Source: Candidatus Heimdallarchaeota archaeon AB_125 (GTDB lineage: Archaea; Asgardarchaeota; Heimdallarchaeia; Heimdallarchaeales; Heimdallarchaeaceae). Taken from it: a DNA stretch of 5,641 nucleotides. The stretch spans positions 1-5,641 of the forward strand of contig MEHH01000194.1 in assembly GCA_001940755.1 (NCBI GenBank), given 5' to 3'. Positions 5,070-5,641 of this stretch are shown here, one piece after another (positions within the stretch are counted from its first letter, which is position 1; each line of letters begins with the position of its first letter). Under the pieces are notes generated by a model. The model worked only from the letters and a program-made list of their open reading frames with translations. It was not told where the DNA came from and ran no database searches. Made by a program: the position numbers and the translations under genes.

Positions 5070-5641
5070 ATGAGCATGATGACTAAACCAATTACTGCTA
5101 TACTTATTGGAGCAGGTGATAGAGGAGCGGACACATATGGAGAATATGCCCTTCGAAATCCAAGTTCTATAAAATTTATTGCAATAGCTGAACCACAAAA
5201 GAGACGAAGAGAAAAATTCGTTAATCAACATCAAATATCAAAAGAAAACATCTTTGAGAGCTGGGAACCTCTTCTAGAAAAAGAAAAACTCGCGGATGTA
5301 GCAATAATAACTACACAAGATAAAATGCATTATGAACCTACAATTAGAGCGTTGAAACAAGGATATGATATTCTATTAGAGAAACCTATGTCTACAACTC
5401 TTGAAGAATGTAAATCGTTAGCAGATATCTCAGAAGAGGAAGAGAGATTATTACAAGTATGTCATGTGCAACGCTACTCTCCATTTTACACAATTATTAA
5501 ATCTACAATAGATTCTGGTAAAATTGGAAAAGTTGTTAATATTTCATTGCGAGAAAATGTGTCGCCTTTCCATTATTCTCATTCTTATATAAGAGGACAC
5601 TGGCATAACAGAGAAAATTCTAGTCCTATGATTCTTGCTAA
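5070..5641 (+). CDS. Gfo/Idh/MocA family oxidoreductase, 5' part (runs off the right edge)
   Basis: An open frame of 190 complete codons continues past the window end. It opens with a Rossmann nucleotide-binding strand 'ITAILIGAGDRG' (8-19, GxGxxG), followed by 'IAIAEPQKRRREKF' (37-50), where the acidic residue after the second strand suits an NAD(P) enzyme. 'DVAIITTQDKMHYEPTIRAL' (76-95) and 'GYDILLEKPMSTTLEEC' (98-114) carry the family's EKP motif (104-106) with its catalytic lysine. 'QVCHVQRYSPFYTIIKSTIDSGKIGKVV' (129-156) and 'HSYIRGHWHNRENSSPMILA' (171-190) enter the substrate domain. These enzymes usually oxidise or reduce sugars or related compounds; the substrate is not readable here. 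Three ATG codons (5070, 5076, 5079) can serve as start; the first is used here. The gene follows the radical SAM gene by 44 bases. Confidence 0.9.
   Translation, partial: MSMMTKPITAILIGAGDRGADTYGEYALRNPSSIKFIAIAEPQKRRREKFVNQHQISKENIFESWEPLLEKEKLADVAIITTQDKMHYEPTIRALKQGYDILLEKPMSTTLEECKSLADISEEEERLLQVCHVQRYSPFYTIIKSTIDSGKIGKVVNISLRENVSPFHYSHSYIRGHWHNRENSSPMILA

Overview
The window looks like archaeal chromosome. It is strongly A+T-rich. BRE/TATA-type promoter elements lie about 20-30 bases before predicted transcript starts, Shine-Dalgarno sequences are poor or absent, leaders are very short, and one gene appears to use TTG as its start. An Asgard-type archaeon is my best guess, from overall gene style only; no marker gene in the window proves it.

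Left half (about 1-2720): a divergent regulator/efflux module. A winged-helix regulator (432-1127, minus) and a DHA3-type major facilitator exporter (1259-2704, plus) face away from each other across a short control region. Downstream of the regulator, on the same strand, is a small VOC/glyoxalase-fold protein (35-406) with its own leaderless-looking promoter. The control region holds two 22-bp GTTTC...GAAAC palindromes in inverted relation. One lies between and overlaps the BREs of both divergent promoters; the other sits at the predicted exporter transcript start. This is what one expects if the regulator represses both itself and the pump. The exporter, regulator and small-molecule-binding VOC protein together suggest a toxin or drug response cassette of unknown ligand.

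Right half (2775-5641, all plus): a saccharopine-dehydrogenase-family oxidoreductase, a radical SAM enzyme resembling glycyl-radical-enzyme activases but with a single extra four-cysteine cluster motif, and the 5' part of a Gfo/Idh/MocA oxidoreductase cut by the window edge. Spacing is 52 and 44 bases. They may form a loose operon or be separately transcribed; no pathway can be assigned, and no glycyl radical enzyme is present here.

A further pattern is that three plus-strand genes each have an NTG codon exactly 11 bases before their start, opening a four-codon mini-frame whose TGA overlaps the start codon (NTGA). This may be a coupling device, a Shine-Dalgarno-like GTG element, or the transcript start itself. 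No RNA genes, CRISPR arrays, insertion sequences or intergenic stretches over 300 bases were found; the longest gap is the control region 1128-1258.
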